From an uncultured Draconibacterium sp. (GTDB taxonomy: Bacteria > Bacteroidota > Bacteroidia > Bacteroidales > Prolixibacteraceae), in contig NZ_OY776411.1 of assembly GCF_963675585.1 (NCBI RefSeq), positions 997,001 through 1,061,000 on the forward strand: DNA of 64,000 nucleotides, in the 5' to 3' direction. The notes under the pieces are model-generated. The model did not search any database and was not told the DNA's origin. It worked only from the letters and a program-made list of their open reading frames with translations. Shown one piece after another: positions 9,009 through 17,754 of the stretch (position 1 is its first letter; each line of letters starts with the position of its first letter). The position numbers and the translations under genes are program-made.

Positions 9009-10178
9009 TTATTCTATTGTGTCGCCAAATTTCACCCACTTCATTTCGTCGTTATAGCCGGCACTAACTACAGTATCAATAAACTGCATACCACGAATAC
9101 CGTCTTCAACTCCGGGAAAATCAAGATTTTCGGCACTTGGTTTTTCTCCATTTGCCCTTGCCCGAACTGTTTGGCTGAAATTTCTGTAAATATTTGCAAA
9201 GGCTTCGAGGTAACCTTCGGGATGGCCACCGGGTGTGCGGGTATTATGAGCAGCAATATCGCTAGCCATGCTGGTACCAACACGTAAAATCTGGGTAGGC
9301 TCTCCTAATTTTTTGAAAATTAAAGTATTGGGTTCCATTTGTTCCCAATCCAAACCTCCTTTATCGCCATAGATACGAATACGAAGTGCATTTTCTTCAC
9401 CGGCCGCTATCTGGGTTGCCATTAATACACCTTTCGCTCCGTTGTTAAAACGAAGGAGTGCAGCACCATCATCATCCAACAAACGATTTGGAACAAACAC
9501 ATTTAATTCGGCACAAAGTTCGGTTACTTTCAGCCCAGTCATGTATTCGGCCAAATGGTGTGCATGTGTACCAATGTCGCCCATACTACCTGCTTTTCCC
9601 GAACGTTTTGGATCGGTACGCCAACTTGCCTGTGCATTTCCGGTATCTTCCAGTTTCGACGAAAGCCAACCTTGCGGATACTCCACATACACTTTTCTGA
9701 TTTTTCCCAGCTGGCCTTCTGCAATCATTTGTTTGCCATGTTTTACAGCCGGATACCCAGAGTAGGTGTGGGTTAATGCAAAAGTTAATCCTGTCTCTTC
9801 AATTTTTTCTTTCAGCTGAAGAGCTTCATCCAAAGTAAAGGTGATGGGTTTATCTAAAACCACGTTAAATCCATTGTCGAGCGCCATCATTGCCGGAGCA
9901 AAATGTACAAAGTTCGGTGTAACTATCGACACAAAATCCATGCGATCACCTTCGGGAAGCAGAGCTTCCTTTTCAAACATTTCCTGATAGGTGGAATACA
10001 CACGGTTTTCGGGCAAATAATACAGTTTTCCGGATTGTTTTGAAATTTCGGGATTTACACTAAAACAGCCGCAAACCAATTCTATTTGATTGTCCATTAA
10101 TGCTGCCAGGCGGTGAATTGCTCCAATAAAAGCGTCGGTGCCTCCACCAACCATTCCCATTCGAAGTTTTCGATTCAT
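9009..10178 (-). CDS. Gfo/Idh/MocA-family oxidoreductase, cytosolic
   Basis: A 389-residue NAD(P)-dependent dehydrogenase. The glycine-rich start (GMVGGGTDAFIGAIHR) forms the Rossmann nucleotide-binding loop, and VLDKPIT is the family DKP/EKP motif with the catalytic lysine. It has no signal peptide, in contrast to the Tat-exported paralogue at 6207, so the pair would act on either side of the inner membrane. It is the first of four closely spaced minus-strand genes and follows the TonB receptor gene after 122 bases. The oxidation of a sugar or inositol is inferred from the family. Confidence 0.9.
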   Translation of the reverse strand: MNRKLRMGMVGGGTDAFIGAIHRLAALMDNQIELVCGCFSVNPEISKQSGKLYYLPENRVYSTYQEMFEKEALLPEGDRMDFVSIVTPNFVHFAPAMMALDNGFNVVLDKPITFTLDEALQLKEKIEETGLTFALTHTYSGYPAVKHGKQMIAEGQLGKIRKVYVEYPQGWLSSKLEDTGNAQASWRTDPKRSGKAGSMGDIGTHAHHLAEYMTGLKVTELCAELNVFVPNRLLDDDGAALLRFNNGAKGVLMATQIAAGEENALRIRIYGDKGGLDWEQMEPNTLIFKKLGEPTQILRVGTSMASDIAAHNTRTPGGHPEGYLEAFANIYRNFSQTVRARANGEKPSAENLDFPGVEDGIRGMQFIDTVVSAGYNDEMKWVKFGDTIE

Positions 10179-10300
10179 TGTTTATTATGTTTAAGTTGAT
10201 TCAAGTTGATAAATTTAACAACTCTTTTTAAACGAAACAATAATGAACGGGAATATGAGAGACTGTTTAAAACGTTTCTAACTACAAAAAACGTTCGAAA

Positions 10301-12685
10301 TTAGAATTGAACAATAATTCCGATGGTGGGTAAAACCGTTCCGGAGGTACTTTCAATTTCATTTAAAACATAACGTGTACCATTATCGGTTAATAAAAAA
10401 TTTCCGTTTGCATCTTCTGCACGAACAATAATATCAGCCTGTTGAGCCTGAAAGTTGTAGAAATTTTGAAAATCGATGTAAAATTTTGCCGTTACTTTTT
10501 CCCAGTAATAGGATTTATCTATCCTTAAATCCAGTTGATGAAACGGATCAAAACGTTCAGAATTTAGTTTTGAATAATCCAGGTAAGGGCCGCCTTTTAA
10601 ATTCCAGGCTTCAACCAAAGCCGATTTTTCAAGATCCCACGGAGTATAAGGTAAACCGCCAACAAATCTCCAGCGTGCGCCAACTCTCCAGTTTCGTTTT
10701 AATTCTTTTGTTGCCGTAGCAGTCAGCAAATGTTTCGAATCCCAACTTGAAGGAATAAACGTTCCGGCTCCGTCTTTAAACTCACTGCGAACCAAAGTAT
10801 ACGATACATTCAGATTAAAACCTTTGCCCGAATTTATACGCGACTGGAATTCTGCACCGTAGGCTCTTCCTTCTGATGTTGACACCACTTCTTCGTCGCC
10901 AACCACACCAAAATCGGCTCCTTTATTGGCTAAACTAATTTGGTCGTTCACCGAAAACGGATAATCGGAATAACCTTTCCAAAACGCTTCGGCTGTAAAT
11001 TGTACCGTTGATTTTGGTCGGTATTCAAGTCCGCCAATTAAATGATCTACTGCAATGTATTTCAAATTATTTTCCTTGTTTACAAACACATCGTTTTGTT
11101 GATAACCCAATGTTGTGTAGGCCGGCAACTGGTAATAACGTCCGGTGTTAAAATTCAAACTCCACTGATTGGTTAAACTATACGATGCTGACAACCGCGG
11201 TGAAATCTGCTCCAACAAATTATTCATACTTGCCGAATAGTTATTGGCATCGCTTCGTAAACCCAGCGAAAGTGCCAAACGTTCGTTTAATACGGTTTTA
11301 CTAATTTGCCCAAAGAAGCCATATTTAACCAAATTGAGATTGGTATGGTAATTTACATTTATAATCTGATCCTCTATAAATCGACGTTGCGCGGTACTGT
11401 TGGTGTAGTTTACAAAATCAAGACTGGCACCAAAATTAAATTTATATCCATCCATTCGGGAAGTATTCTCAAAACGCAGCTTGTTCTCTATTTCTTCCGA
11501 ATTATAATCCAGTATTTTATTGTCTTCCGAGCTGTCGTCGTTTTCGAAATATTTGTAAGCGCTGTTGTTTAAATGACTTCGGCTAACAACAAAAGTTTGG
11601 TAACTGTTTTGCCTGAAATGTTTGTACACAGCACCCAATGTATAATTCCATTGCTCATTTACCGGAAGTTCGCTCAGAATGTATTTCTGCTCATCATCCG
11701 GATTTTCTATGTTTTCGTTTAAATCGAAAATATCGTTTGCTCCCAAACCTATAATTGTCAATTCATTTTTGGCATTAAACCGGGTTCGGGTTTTAAACTG
11801 CATGTCGGTAAAATTTGGAAGAAAAGGAAGTTCAAGCACACTAAACAAAAACTGCAAATACGATCGGCGAACAGAAAACACAAAATTTGTTTTTTCGCCA
11901 AGAGGCCCGTCAAACGTGGCTGCAATTTCCGATGCGCCAAGTGTTCCCTGGAATTTTAGTTTTTGCTCGTTCCCATCAATCTGGTTGAACTCCATAACAC
12001 CACTTAAAGCATTGCCCCGGTTAGCAGGAAAAGCACCGGAATAAAAATTTACTTCGCGAATAAAATCGGCATTCAATATTCCCACCGGTCCACCTGAAGC
12101 TCCCTGTGTGGCAAAATGATTGATAAACGGAACTTCAACGCCGTCTAAATAAAACCGGCTTTCGGAAGGACCACCCCCCCGAATGATTATATCGTTTCGG
12201 TATGCCGGTGTTGACTGAACTCCCGGGAAAGATTGTATTACCTTGGAAATATCGCGGTTGGCTCCCGGCGCTTTCTCTATTTCGCCAATACCAATTGATC
12301 GGAGCGATACCGGACTTTCCGCTGTTTTCCGGAATGGCGATGCAGTTACTGTTACTTCTTCAATTTTCGATTGCGATTTCTCCAATCGTATTTCTATAAA
12401 CGTAGTGTTGGCTCTGCTTACTTCAACTTCGGGTGAGGCGTATTTTGTATATCCCACAAAACTGGCTTCAATACGAATGTATCCCGAATTTAAATTATCA
12501 AATTCAAAATGACCATTTTCATCTGTTACTGTGCCAATTCCGGTACCGCTTACCACCACATTTACAAAAGGCAGAGGCTCGTTGCTGGTAGCATCTTCTA
12601 CCTTTCCGCTTAAAGTAGCTGTTTGTGCAAAACCAATAGCCGGAAGCACAACGAGAAGTAGTAAGGAATATATTATCTTCATCAT
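10301..12685 (-). CDS. TonB-dependent receptor with carboxypeptidase-like domain
   Basis: An outer-membrane active transporter of about 794 residues. In order it has a signal peptide (ends near GFAQ), a CarboxypepD_reg-like domain (TATLSGKVEDATSNEPLPF onwards, ~80 residues), and a plug domain with the segments GANRDISKVIQSFPGV and IIIRGGGPSESRFYLDG. A 22-strand-type barrel follows, ending in the terminal Phe of IIVQF. The start is ATG at 12685 or 12682; the frame extends to a TTG at 12724. No SusD partner follows, so it is not a classical SusCD pair. It may supply the sugar-oxidoreductase genes downstream, which is inference from position. Confidence 0.9.
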   Translation of the reverse strand: MMKIIYSLLLLVVLPAIGFAQTATLSGKVEDATSNEPLPFVNVVVSGTGIGTVTDENGHFEFDNLNSGYIRIEASFVGYTKYASPEVEVSRANTTFIEIRLEKSQSKIEEVTVTASPFRKTAESPVSLRSIGIGEIEKAPGANRDISKVIQSFPGVQSTPAYRNDIIIRGGGPSESRFYLDGVEVPFINHFATQGASGGPVGILNADFIREVNFYSGAFPANRGNALSGVMEFNQIDGNEQKLKFQGTLGASEIAATFDGPLGEKTNFVFSVRRSYLQFLFSVLELPFLPNFTDMQFKTRTRFNAKNELTIIGLGANDIFDLNENIENPDDEQKYILSELPVNEQWNYTLGAVYKHFRQNSYQTFVVSRSHLNNSAYKYFENDDSSEDNKILDYNSEEIENKLRFENTSRMDGYKFNFGASLDFVNYTNSTAQRRFIEDQIINVNYHTNLNLVKYGFFGQISKTVLNERLALSLGLRSDANNYSASMNNLLEQISPRLSASYSLTNQWSLNFNTGRYYQLPAYTTLGYQQNDVFVNKENNLKYIAVDHLIGGLEYRPKSTVQFTAEAFWKGYSDYPFSVNDQISLANKGADFGVVGDEEVVSTSEGRAYGAEFQSRINSGKGFNLNVSYTLVRSEFKDGAGTFIPSSWDSKHLLTATATKELKRNWRVGARWRFVGGLPYTPWDLEKSALVEAWNLKGGPYLDYSKLNSERFDPFHQLDLRIDKSYYWEKVTAKFYIDFQNFYNFQAQQADIIVRAEDANGNFLLTDNGTRYVLNEIESTSGTVLPTIGIIVQF

Positions 12686-12789
12686 ATCAATTCTGTTTAA
12701 CCAATGGTTGTCAAAATTAAACAAAACAATTGTTGAAAAGTTGATAAACAGTTTCGTTTTTTTATATTAGCCACAAATAAAGGTGAAAA

Positions 12790-13245
12790 ATGCGTGTAGT
12801 TATCCAAAAAGTAAAAGAAGCTTCGGTAACAGTTGAAGGTGAAAAAATATCGGCTATTCATGCCGGGCTTTTAGTTTTGGTTGGTATTGAAAATGAAGAT
12901 ACCGACGAAGACATTGATTACCTTGTTAAAAAAATAAGTCAGTTACGCGTATTCGACGATGCGGATGGAGTAATGAACCTATCGGTGAAAGACGTTGGTG
13001 GCGACATAATTGTAGTGAGTCAGTTTACTTTGCAGGCCAATACTAAAAAAGGCAACCGCCCGTCCTATATTCGTGCTGCCCGTCCTGAATTCTCTATTCC
13101 TATGTACGAAAAATTTGTAACTAAAATGGAAGAAGCACTGGGCAAAAAAGTTGGAACCGGTAAATTTGGAGCAATGATGAATGTAGCTCTGATAAACGAT
13201 GGACCCGTTACAATCGTAATTGATTCGAAACAAAAGGATTTTTAA
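12790..13245 (+). CDS. dtd: D-aminoacyl-tRNA deacylase
   Basis: Dtd removes wrongly attached D-amino acids (and glycine from tRNA-Ala) in the cytoplasm. The 151-residue length is normal. The N-terminal MRVVIQKVKEASVTVEG, the SQFTLQANTKKGNRPSY segment with the conserved SQFT, and the C-terminal NDGPVT motif (variant of NxGPxT) are all present. It starts a short plus-strand run with the MazG-like gene 19 bases downstream and the YhcH-like gene after that. Confidence 0.97.
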   Translation: MRVVIQKVKEASVTVEGEKISAIHAGLLVLVGIENEDTDEDIDYLVKKISQLRVFDDADGVMNLSVKDVGGDIIVVSQFTLQANTKKGNRPSYIRAARPEFSIPMYEKFVTKMEEALGKKVGTGKFGAMMNVALINDGPVTIVIDSKQKDF

Positions 13246-13264
13246 TACGAAAAGCCATTAAGAA

Positions 13265-13603
13265 ATGAAGAAAGAAATCACCCTTCCAGAAGCGCAAAAA
13301 CAGGTCGACAACTGGATTAAAACCATTGGCGTAAGGTATTTTAGCGAACTAACAAACATGGCCATTTTAACGGAAGAAGTTGGCGAAATGGCCCGGATTA
13401 TTGCCCGTTTGTATGGCGACCAGTCGTTTAAAAAATCGGACGAAAACTACAATTTGGGAGATGAAATGGCAGATGTACTTTGGGTGCTTATTTGTTTAGC
13501 CAACCAAACCGGAGTAGATTTGAACGAGGCTTTTTTAAAAAACATGGAAAAGAAAACAACTCGCGATAAAGAACGCCACAAAAACAACGAGAAATTAAAA
13601 TAA
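13265..13603 (+). CDS. MazG-like nucleotide pyrophosphohydrolase
   Basis: A 112-residue all-alpha NTP pyrophosphatase. The MazG metal-binding pattern is visible as ILTEEVGEMAR (about residues 34-44, ExxE) and GDEMADVLWVLICLAN (about 67-82, ExxD). Such proteins hydrolyse (d)NTPs, often non-canonical ones, to the monophosphate. It lies 19 bases behind dtd and 23 before the YhcH-like gene on the same strand and is likely co-transcribed. The exact substrate is unknown. Confidence 0.9.
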   Translation: MKKEITLPEAQKQVDNWIKTIGVRYFSELTNMAILTEEVGEMARIIARLYGDQSFKKSDENYNLGDEMADVLWVLICLANQTGVDLNEAFLKNMEKKTTRDKERHKNNEKLK

Positions 13604-13626
13604 AACACAATTCTAAATACATAAAT

Positions 13627-14187
13627 ATGACAATAACATCACCCTCAGCACCTGAAAAATGGACAGACGAAGAAATTAGTGCCTGGTTTAATAATAAGGA
13701 GTGGCTCGAAGGCTGGAATGTGCAACCCGATGCATCCATAAACAAAAGAAACTTTGCTATTTATTACCACAAAAATCCGAAACAATGGAAAATGGCATTT
13801 CGCTTTTTGGCTCAAACCGACCTTACAAAACTGGCCGTTGGCAAAACAGAACTCGACGGTAAAAACCTGTTTGTTTCGGTTGATGAATATACCACCAAAG
13901 ATAAAAGTGAAACCCGATATGAAGCGCATCAAAAATACATTGATATTCAGTACATGATTTCGGGAGAAGAACAAATGGGACTTTGTACCCACGACAAAAT
14001 GGCGGTAACAGCAGCTTACGACGAAAAAAAAGATGTTGAGTTTTACGATTACGATGGAGGAAACTACCTGAAAGCCACTCCTCAAAATTTTGTGGTGTTT
14101 TTTCCCGACGATGTTCACCGGCCTTGTATAAAACTGAATGAAAATATTCCAATTAAAAAGATTGTGGTAAAATTAAGCATTGACTAG
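13627..14187 (+). CDS. YhcH/YjgK/YiaL family protein (DUF386)
   Basis: A 186-residue protein of the DUF386/EbgC-like cupin family. The family segment is YEAHQKYIDIQYMISGEEQMG (about residues 99-120), whose His and Glu bind metal. The cupin end FFPDDVHRPCIKL supplies another His. E. coli relatives YhcH and YiaL sit in sialic-acid and sugar operons and are suspected sugar anomerases or isomerases. An N-terminal extension of about 40 residues (WTDEEISAWFNNKEWLEGW) is also present. The role here is not set by the neighbours. Confidence 0.88.
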   Translation: MTITSPSAPEKWTDEEISAWFNNKEWLEGWNVQPDASINKRNFAIYYHKNPKQWKMAFRFLAQTDLTKLAVGKTELDGKNLFVSVDEYTTKDKSETRYEAHQKYIDIQYMISGEEQMGLCTHDKMAVTAAYDEKKDVEFYDYDGGNYLKATPQNFVVFFPDDVHRPCIKLNENIPIKKIVVKLSID

Positions 14188-14449
14188 CAAGTTCTTCTGA
14201 CAATGAAAATTTTATAAAAAAAACAATTGCTCATAAAAAAACAGGATTTTTTTACAATCTATTATTTATGTGCTTCTTGTTTTTCTAATTCATTATTTAA
14301 GCTAAATATTAAGCAGTTATAAAACATTTTTACATCTTGCATTAACTTGACTTTTCTCTTGCCCTGATAAAATAAAAATGCTTTATTTTGCTAAAGAAAG
14401 TCAAGCGCAAGCACTTTAACTGGTATTAACTGAAACGAATTACAATAAA

Positions 14450-15469
14450 ATGGAAAATATAGATTGGTCAAAACTGGGCTTTGGTTACCGCGACACAGAT
14501 TACAATGTTCGTTGTAGCTATAAAAACGGAGAATGGGGTGAGCTTGAATTAAGCACTTCAAATACCATTAATATTCACATGTCGGCAACGGCATTACATT
14601 ATGGACAGGAAGCTTTTGAAGGATTAAAAGCCTTTAAAGGAAAAGATGGTAAGATCAGGGTTTTCAGAATGGATGAAAATGCAAAACGAATGCAAAATTC
14701 GGCTGATGGAATTTTAATGGCCAAACTTCCGGTTGAAAAATTTCAGGAAGCAGTGCGCATTGCCATCAAAAAGAACGAGCGTTTTATCCCGCCATACGAA
14801 TCGGGTGCAGCATTGTACATTCGCCCATTATTATTTGGTTCTGGTCCGCAAATTGGTGTTTCGCCAGCCGAAGAATATTTGTTTGTGGTATTTGTAATGC
14901 CAGTTGGTCCGTATTTCCCGCAGGGATTTAAACCTACAAACCTTGTAATCTACCGCGAATACGATCGTGCAGCACCACAGGGAACCGGTAAATACAAAGT
15001 GGGTGGTAATTACGCTGCCAGTATGTACGAAGGAAAAAAAGCCAAGAAAAATGGTTTTTCGGCCGTACTTTACCTCGACAGCAAAGAGAAAAAATACATT
15101 GATGAATGTGGCCCTGCCAATTTCTTTGGAATCAAAAAAAATACATACATAACTCCTGAATCGGCATCCATTCTGCCTTCGATTACCAATAAAAGTTTAA
15201 TTGTTTTGGCCGAAGAAATGGGCTTAAAAGTAGAACGCCGCAAAGTTCCGTATGAAGAACTTGCCGAATTTGAAGAAGTAGGTGCATGTGGAACTGCAGC
15301 CGTAATTTCACCAATCAAAGGAATTTACGACAACGACAATGACATTTGGTTTAAATATGGAAACCAGGAAGAAGCCGGCGAATGGTCGACAAAATTGTAC
15401 AATAAATTACGTGCCATTCAATATGGCGACGAACCCGACACACACGGTTGGGTAGAAATTGTTGAATAG
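14450..15469 (+). CDS. ilvE: Branched-chain amino acid aminotransferase
   Basis: IlvE is a PLP enzyme of fold type IV that interconverts Leu, Ile and Val with their 2-oxo acids using glutamate/2-oxoglutarate. The family start IDWSKLGFGYRDTDYNVRCSYKNG, the LHYGQEAFEGLKAF segment, the PLP lysine in GTGKYKVGGNYAAS (about residues 180-193) and the DECGPANFFGI segment are all visible. The length of 339 is normal for the eukaryote/Gram-positive type BCAT found in Bacteroidota. It is followed by a strong terminator and is preceded by 262 bases without a gene, so it is probably monocistronic. Confidence 0.96.
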   Translation: MENIDWSKLGFGYRDTDYNVRCSYKNGEWGELELSTSNTINIHMSATALHYGQEAFEGLKAFKGKDGKIRVFRMDENAKRMQNSADGILMAKLPVEKFQEAVRIAIKKNERFIPPYESGAALYIRPLLFGSGPQIGVSPAEEYLFVVFVMPVGPYFPQGFKPTNLVIYREYDRAAPQGTGKYKVGGNYAASMYEGKKAKKNGFSAVLYLDSKEKKYIDECGPANFFGIKKNTYITPESASILPSITNKSLIVLAEEMGLKVERRKVPYEELAEFEEVGACGTAAVISPIKGIYDNDNDIWFKYGNQEEAGEWSTKLYNKLRAIQYGDEPDTHGWVEIVE

Positions 15470-15493
15470 GATTAGAAAAAAAACGAAATAATC

Positions 15494-15556
15494 AATAAGG
15501 AGTAAGAATCGCGGAAGGATATAAAACATACCGAATTCTTATTCCTTATTTTTTTT
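15494..15556 (+). terminator. Rho-independent terminator of ilvE
   Basis: A long interrupted stem pairs AATAAGGAGTAAGAATC with GAATTCTTATTCCTTATT, followed by a run of T residues. It lies 25 bases after the ilvE stop. Confidence 0.8.
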
Positions 15557-15637
15557 CCCTTTTTTCAATATTCTTCCAAAAAACACAAAATCCCATCCCC
15601 TCTTAAAATACAATTCCAAAAAAATTAATCCCCCGCT

Positions 15638-15662
15638 GTAACATACAGCAAACTTGTCCGTC
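15638..15662 (+). promoter_or_regulatory. ECF-type promoter of the sigma factor gene
   Basis: GTAAC at 15638-15642 and CGTC at 15659-15662 are 16 bases apart. This fits the general ECF pattern of a -35 ending in AAC and a -10 CGTC. The 8-mer TGTCCGTC recurs in the same arrangement at 17696-17703 before the barrel gene, suggesting that the sigma factor controls itself and that gene. Confidence 0.65.
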
Positions 15663-15691
15663 CTATTAACTGAACAGGGTTCAGAAAACAA

Positions 15692-16177
15692 ATGACAATA
15701 AACGAATACAACCAGGCCGTTAATGATTATTCAGACCGTTTATACCGGTTTGTTTTAAAAAGCATTAAGGATGTACATAAAGCCGAGGATATTGTGCAGG
15801 ACAGCTACGAAAAACTCTGGAAAAATGTGGATAATGTGGATGGTAATAAAGTAAAATCGTACCTATTTACCACCGCCTACCACACTATGATTGACCGTAT
15901 TCGTAAAGAAAAACGTTCGTCGTTTACCGATGATTTGAGTTTACCGGAAGAAGGTCATGAAAACAATTACTCCGATTTAGGTGAAGTATTAAAGGAAGCA
16001 GTTAATAAACTTCCCGAAATTCAGCGAATGGTGTTGTTGTTGCGCGATTACGAAGGTTACAATTACAACGAAATTGGGGAATTGACGAATTTAAACGAAT
16101 CGCAGGTAAAAGTATACATTTACCGGGCGAGGGTATTTTTGAAAAAATATATTGGAAGCATCGAAGCGGTTGCATAA
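15692..16177 (+). CDS. RNA polymerase sigma-70 factor, ECF subfamily
   Basis: A 161-residue two-domain sigma factor. Region 2 is visible as YSDRLYRFVLKSIKDVHKAEDIVQDSYEKLW with the core-binding and -10 recognition helices. Region 4 is LPEIQRMVLLLRDYEGYNYNEIGELTNLNESQVKVYIYRARVFLKK, a helix-turn-helix for the -35. There is no region 3 or 1, as in ECF sigmas. The gene 50 bases downstream encodes a membrane protein that is a likely anti-sigma factor. Matching GTAAC-N16/17-CGTC elements lie upstream of this gene and of the barrel gene at 17755, so autoregulation is likely. Confidence 0.95.
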   Translation: MTINEYNQAVNDYSDRLYRFVLKSIKDVHKAEDIVQDSYEKLWKNVDNVDGNKVKSYLFTTAYHTMIDRIRKEKRSSFTDDLSLPEEGHENNYSDLGEVLKEAVNKLPEIQRMVLLLRDYEGYNYNEIGELTNLNESQVKVYIYRARVFLKKYIGSIEAVA

Positions 16178-16212
16178 GCCCTCTGACTTTACAAAAAGTA
16201 AAGAAGGAGCGG

Positions 16213-16221
16213 AAAGGAGGT
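16213..16221 (+). promoter_or_regulatory. Perfect Shine-Dalgarno site
   Basis: AAAGGAGGT lies 6 bases before the ATG at 16228. Genes around it lack such a site, as is usual in Bacteroidota. It decides the start of the putative anti-sigma gene. Confidence 0.7.
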
Positions 16222-16227
16222 TATAAA

Positions 16228-17274
16228 ATGAAAATTAACAGGAATAATTACGAAGCGTATTTTATCGATTATCTGGAAGGCACTCTGGACGAGCGTTTGG
16301 TGGACCAGTTCCTGGAATTCATCAAACTCAATCCTGATTTAAAAGAAGAATTGACTCTTTTTGAAACGGTTTCTGCTGTGCCCGAAGAAATTTCTTACAC
16401 AAAAAAGGAAACTCTTTACAAAGAAAAATACGACTCAGAAAAAGAATTCGACAATGCAGCAGTTGCAAAACTGGAAGGAGACCTTTCGGAAAATGACACG
16501 TTTGAATTCGATCTTTATTTAGCAGAACATCCTGAAAAGAAACAGGAAGCTGCATTATTTGCACACACAAAACTCAAAGCCGACGAATCGCTTGTTTTCG
16601 CCAAAAAAAATAAATTATACCGGAAACCTCTAGGGAAAACCATTCTGTTGTGGTCGGGAAGAGTGGCTGCTGTTTTGGTATTAGCACTTGTTGTATTTAG
16701 TTTGATCAACAAAAATTCTTCGGAAGTTATGCCGGTTAACCAACTGGCAGAAGTGGAAAAAGTAAAAGAGAACAAAACAGAAACCACAGTTCAGGAAATT
16801 AAAAACACACCGGTTGAGGAAAAGAAAAAAGTAAACCCGAAAAAAGCGGAATTAGCACCAAAACAAGAACTTAAAAAAGAAGAACCCGAAAAAAAACCAA
16901 GTAAAAGTATTCGCGAAACCACAAAAGGCAGGCTCGAAGAAGATGTTGTCATCAGTCGTATTCCGGTTGAAGTTCCGGCAGAATTAAAAGCAATTACAGC
17001 CGCGCTAAATGTGCACACTCCAAAAGCCAGAATGGGTACCATGTATCTCGAATATCCGGATTATTATCCCGAAGATGAAATGTTACTGGCCGATAAAGTA
17101 AAAGAGAAAATTAACATCGGAAAAATAACCAAGGCAGGGTTAAATCTGGCCATCAGTGTTTCAAACGAACGATTTACCTACGAAACCAACGAACAGGGAA
17201 AAGTAGTTGAATACAATTATGATTCACGTTTACTGGCCTTTTCAATTCCCGGGAGAAATTCAAAACCCGAATAA
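16228..17274 (+). CDS. Putative anti-sigma factor, single-pass membrane protein
   Basis: A 348-residue protein without a recognised family. The first ~125 residues are cytosolic and acidic and contain two similar blocks (YFIDYLEGTLDERLVDQFLEF and AVAKLEGDLSENDTFEFDLYL), each followed by a P-x-x-K/E helix, suggesting an internal duplication. One membrane segment follows at about residues 144-160 (GRVAAVLVLALVVFSLI). A long Lys/Glu/Pro-rich linker (~170-235) and a small C-terminal periplasmic domain complete it. The position 50 bases after an ECF sigma gene suggests that the N-terminal part holds the sigma factor, which is inference. Confidence 0.8.
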   Translation: MKINRNNYEAYFIDYLEGTLDERLVDQFLEFIKLNPDLKEELTLFETVSAVPEEISYTKKETLYKEKYDSEKEFDNAAVAKLEGDLSENDTFEFDLYLAEHPEKKQEAALFAHTKLKADESLVFAKKNKLYRKPLGKTILLWSGRVAAVLVLALVVFSLINKNSSEVMPVNQLAEVEKVKENKTETTVQEIKNTPVEEKKKVNPKKAELAPKQELKKEEPEKKPSKSIRETTKGRLEEDVVISRIPVEVPAELKAITAALNVHTPKARMGTMYLEYPDYYPEDEMLLADKVKEKINIGKITKAGLNLAISVSNERFTYETNEQGKVVEYNYDSRLLAFSIPGRNSKPE

Positions 17275-17297
17275 ATTAGAAAAATATAACACTATAA

Positions 17298-17325
17298 GAA
17301 AGAGATGCAATTGTGTCTCTTTTTT
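17298..17325 (+). terminator. Rho-independent terminator after the anti-sigma gene
   Basis: AGAGA pairs with TCTCT in an imperfect hairpin (AGAGATGCAATTGTGTCTCT), followed by a T-run. It lies about 24 bases after the stop. Confidence 0.7.
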
Positions 17326-17581
17326 ATTGAAAGCTGAATACCTCTGGAAAAATAATTACAGTAATATTTATTAACCTCAGTTCGATTTAAAATATGTCCA
17401 CAGCTTTCGCTATTTTTAGTCATAAACTTTCTTCGGTTTTTGAAGGATTATCGGGATAATTCGAGAAAAGTGAAGGAAGTTTACGGCAAAAAGAGCAAAG
17501 TCCAAACGAAAAGTCATATTTACGCCATCTTTGTCCCAAAAATCCTTTGAAATAACCCGTTATTCCTTCAGTATGTTCGAA

Positions 17582-17603
17582 ACAAATCTGACACAAATCT
17601 GAC
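17582..17603 (+). repeat. Tandem direct repeat of 11 bp
   Basis: Two exact copies of ACAAATCTGAC abut each other (17582-17592 and 17593-17603). The 11-base period equals about one helical turn, so it could be a protein-binding site, about 75 bases upstream of the ECF -35. It may also be chance. Confidence 0.5.
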
Positions 17604-17677
17604 TTTCTGTGAAAATATTTTAGTGTCGAACTCAGGTTATTAATTCTTTCTTTTTTGATTTTATTTAAAAAACGCTT

Positions 17678-17703
17678 GTAACTTTTTCTTAAGGCTGTCC
17701 GTC
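17678..17703 (+). promoter_or_regulatory. ECF-type promoter of the barrel gene
   Basis: GTAAC at 17678-17682 and CGTC at 17700-17703 are 17 bases apart. The -10 region TGTCCGTC is identical to that before the sigma gene at 15655-15662. The start codon follows 52 bases later. Confidence 0.65.
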
Positions 17704-17754
17704 ACACCACCAGAGACAGAAAAAAAAAACAGTTAAAACAAAAAACATTACACT

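Larger units (their letters stand above)
17326..17754. other. Upstream region of the barrel gene
   Basis: The 430-base gap has no convincing open frame. It contains a perfect tandem 11-mer (ACAAATCTGAC) at 17582-17603 and, 52 bases before the next start codon, the ECF-like promoter at 17678-17703. The rest is AT-rich and otherwise featureless to the eye. Confidence 0.6.
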
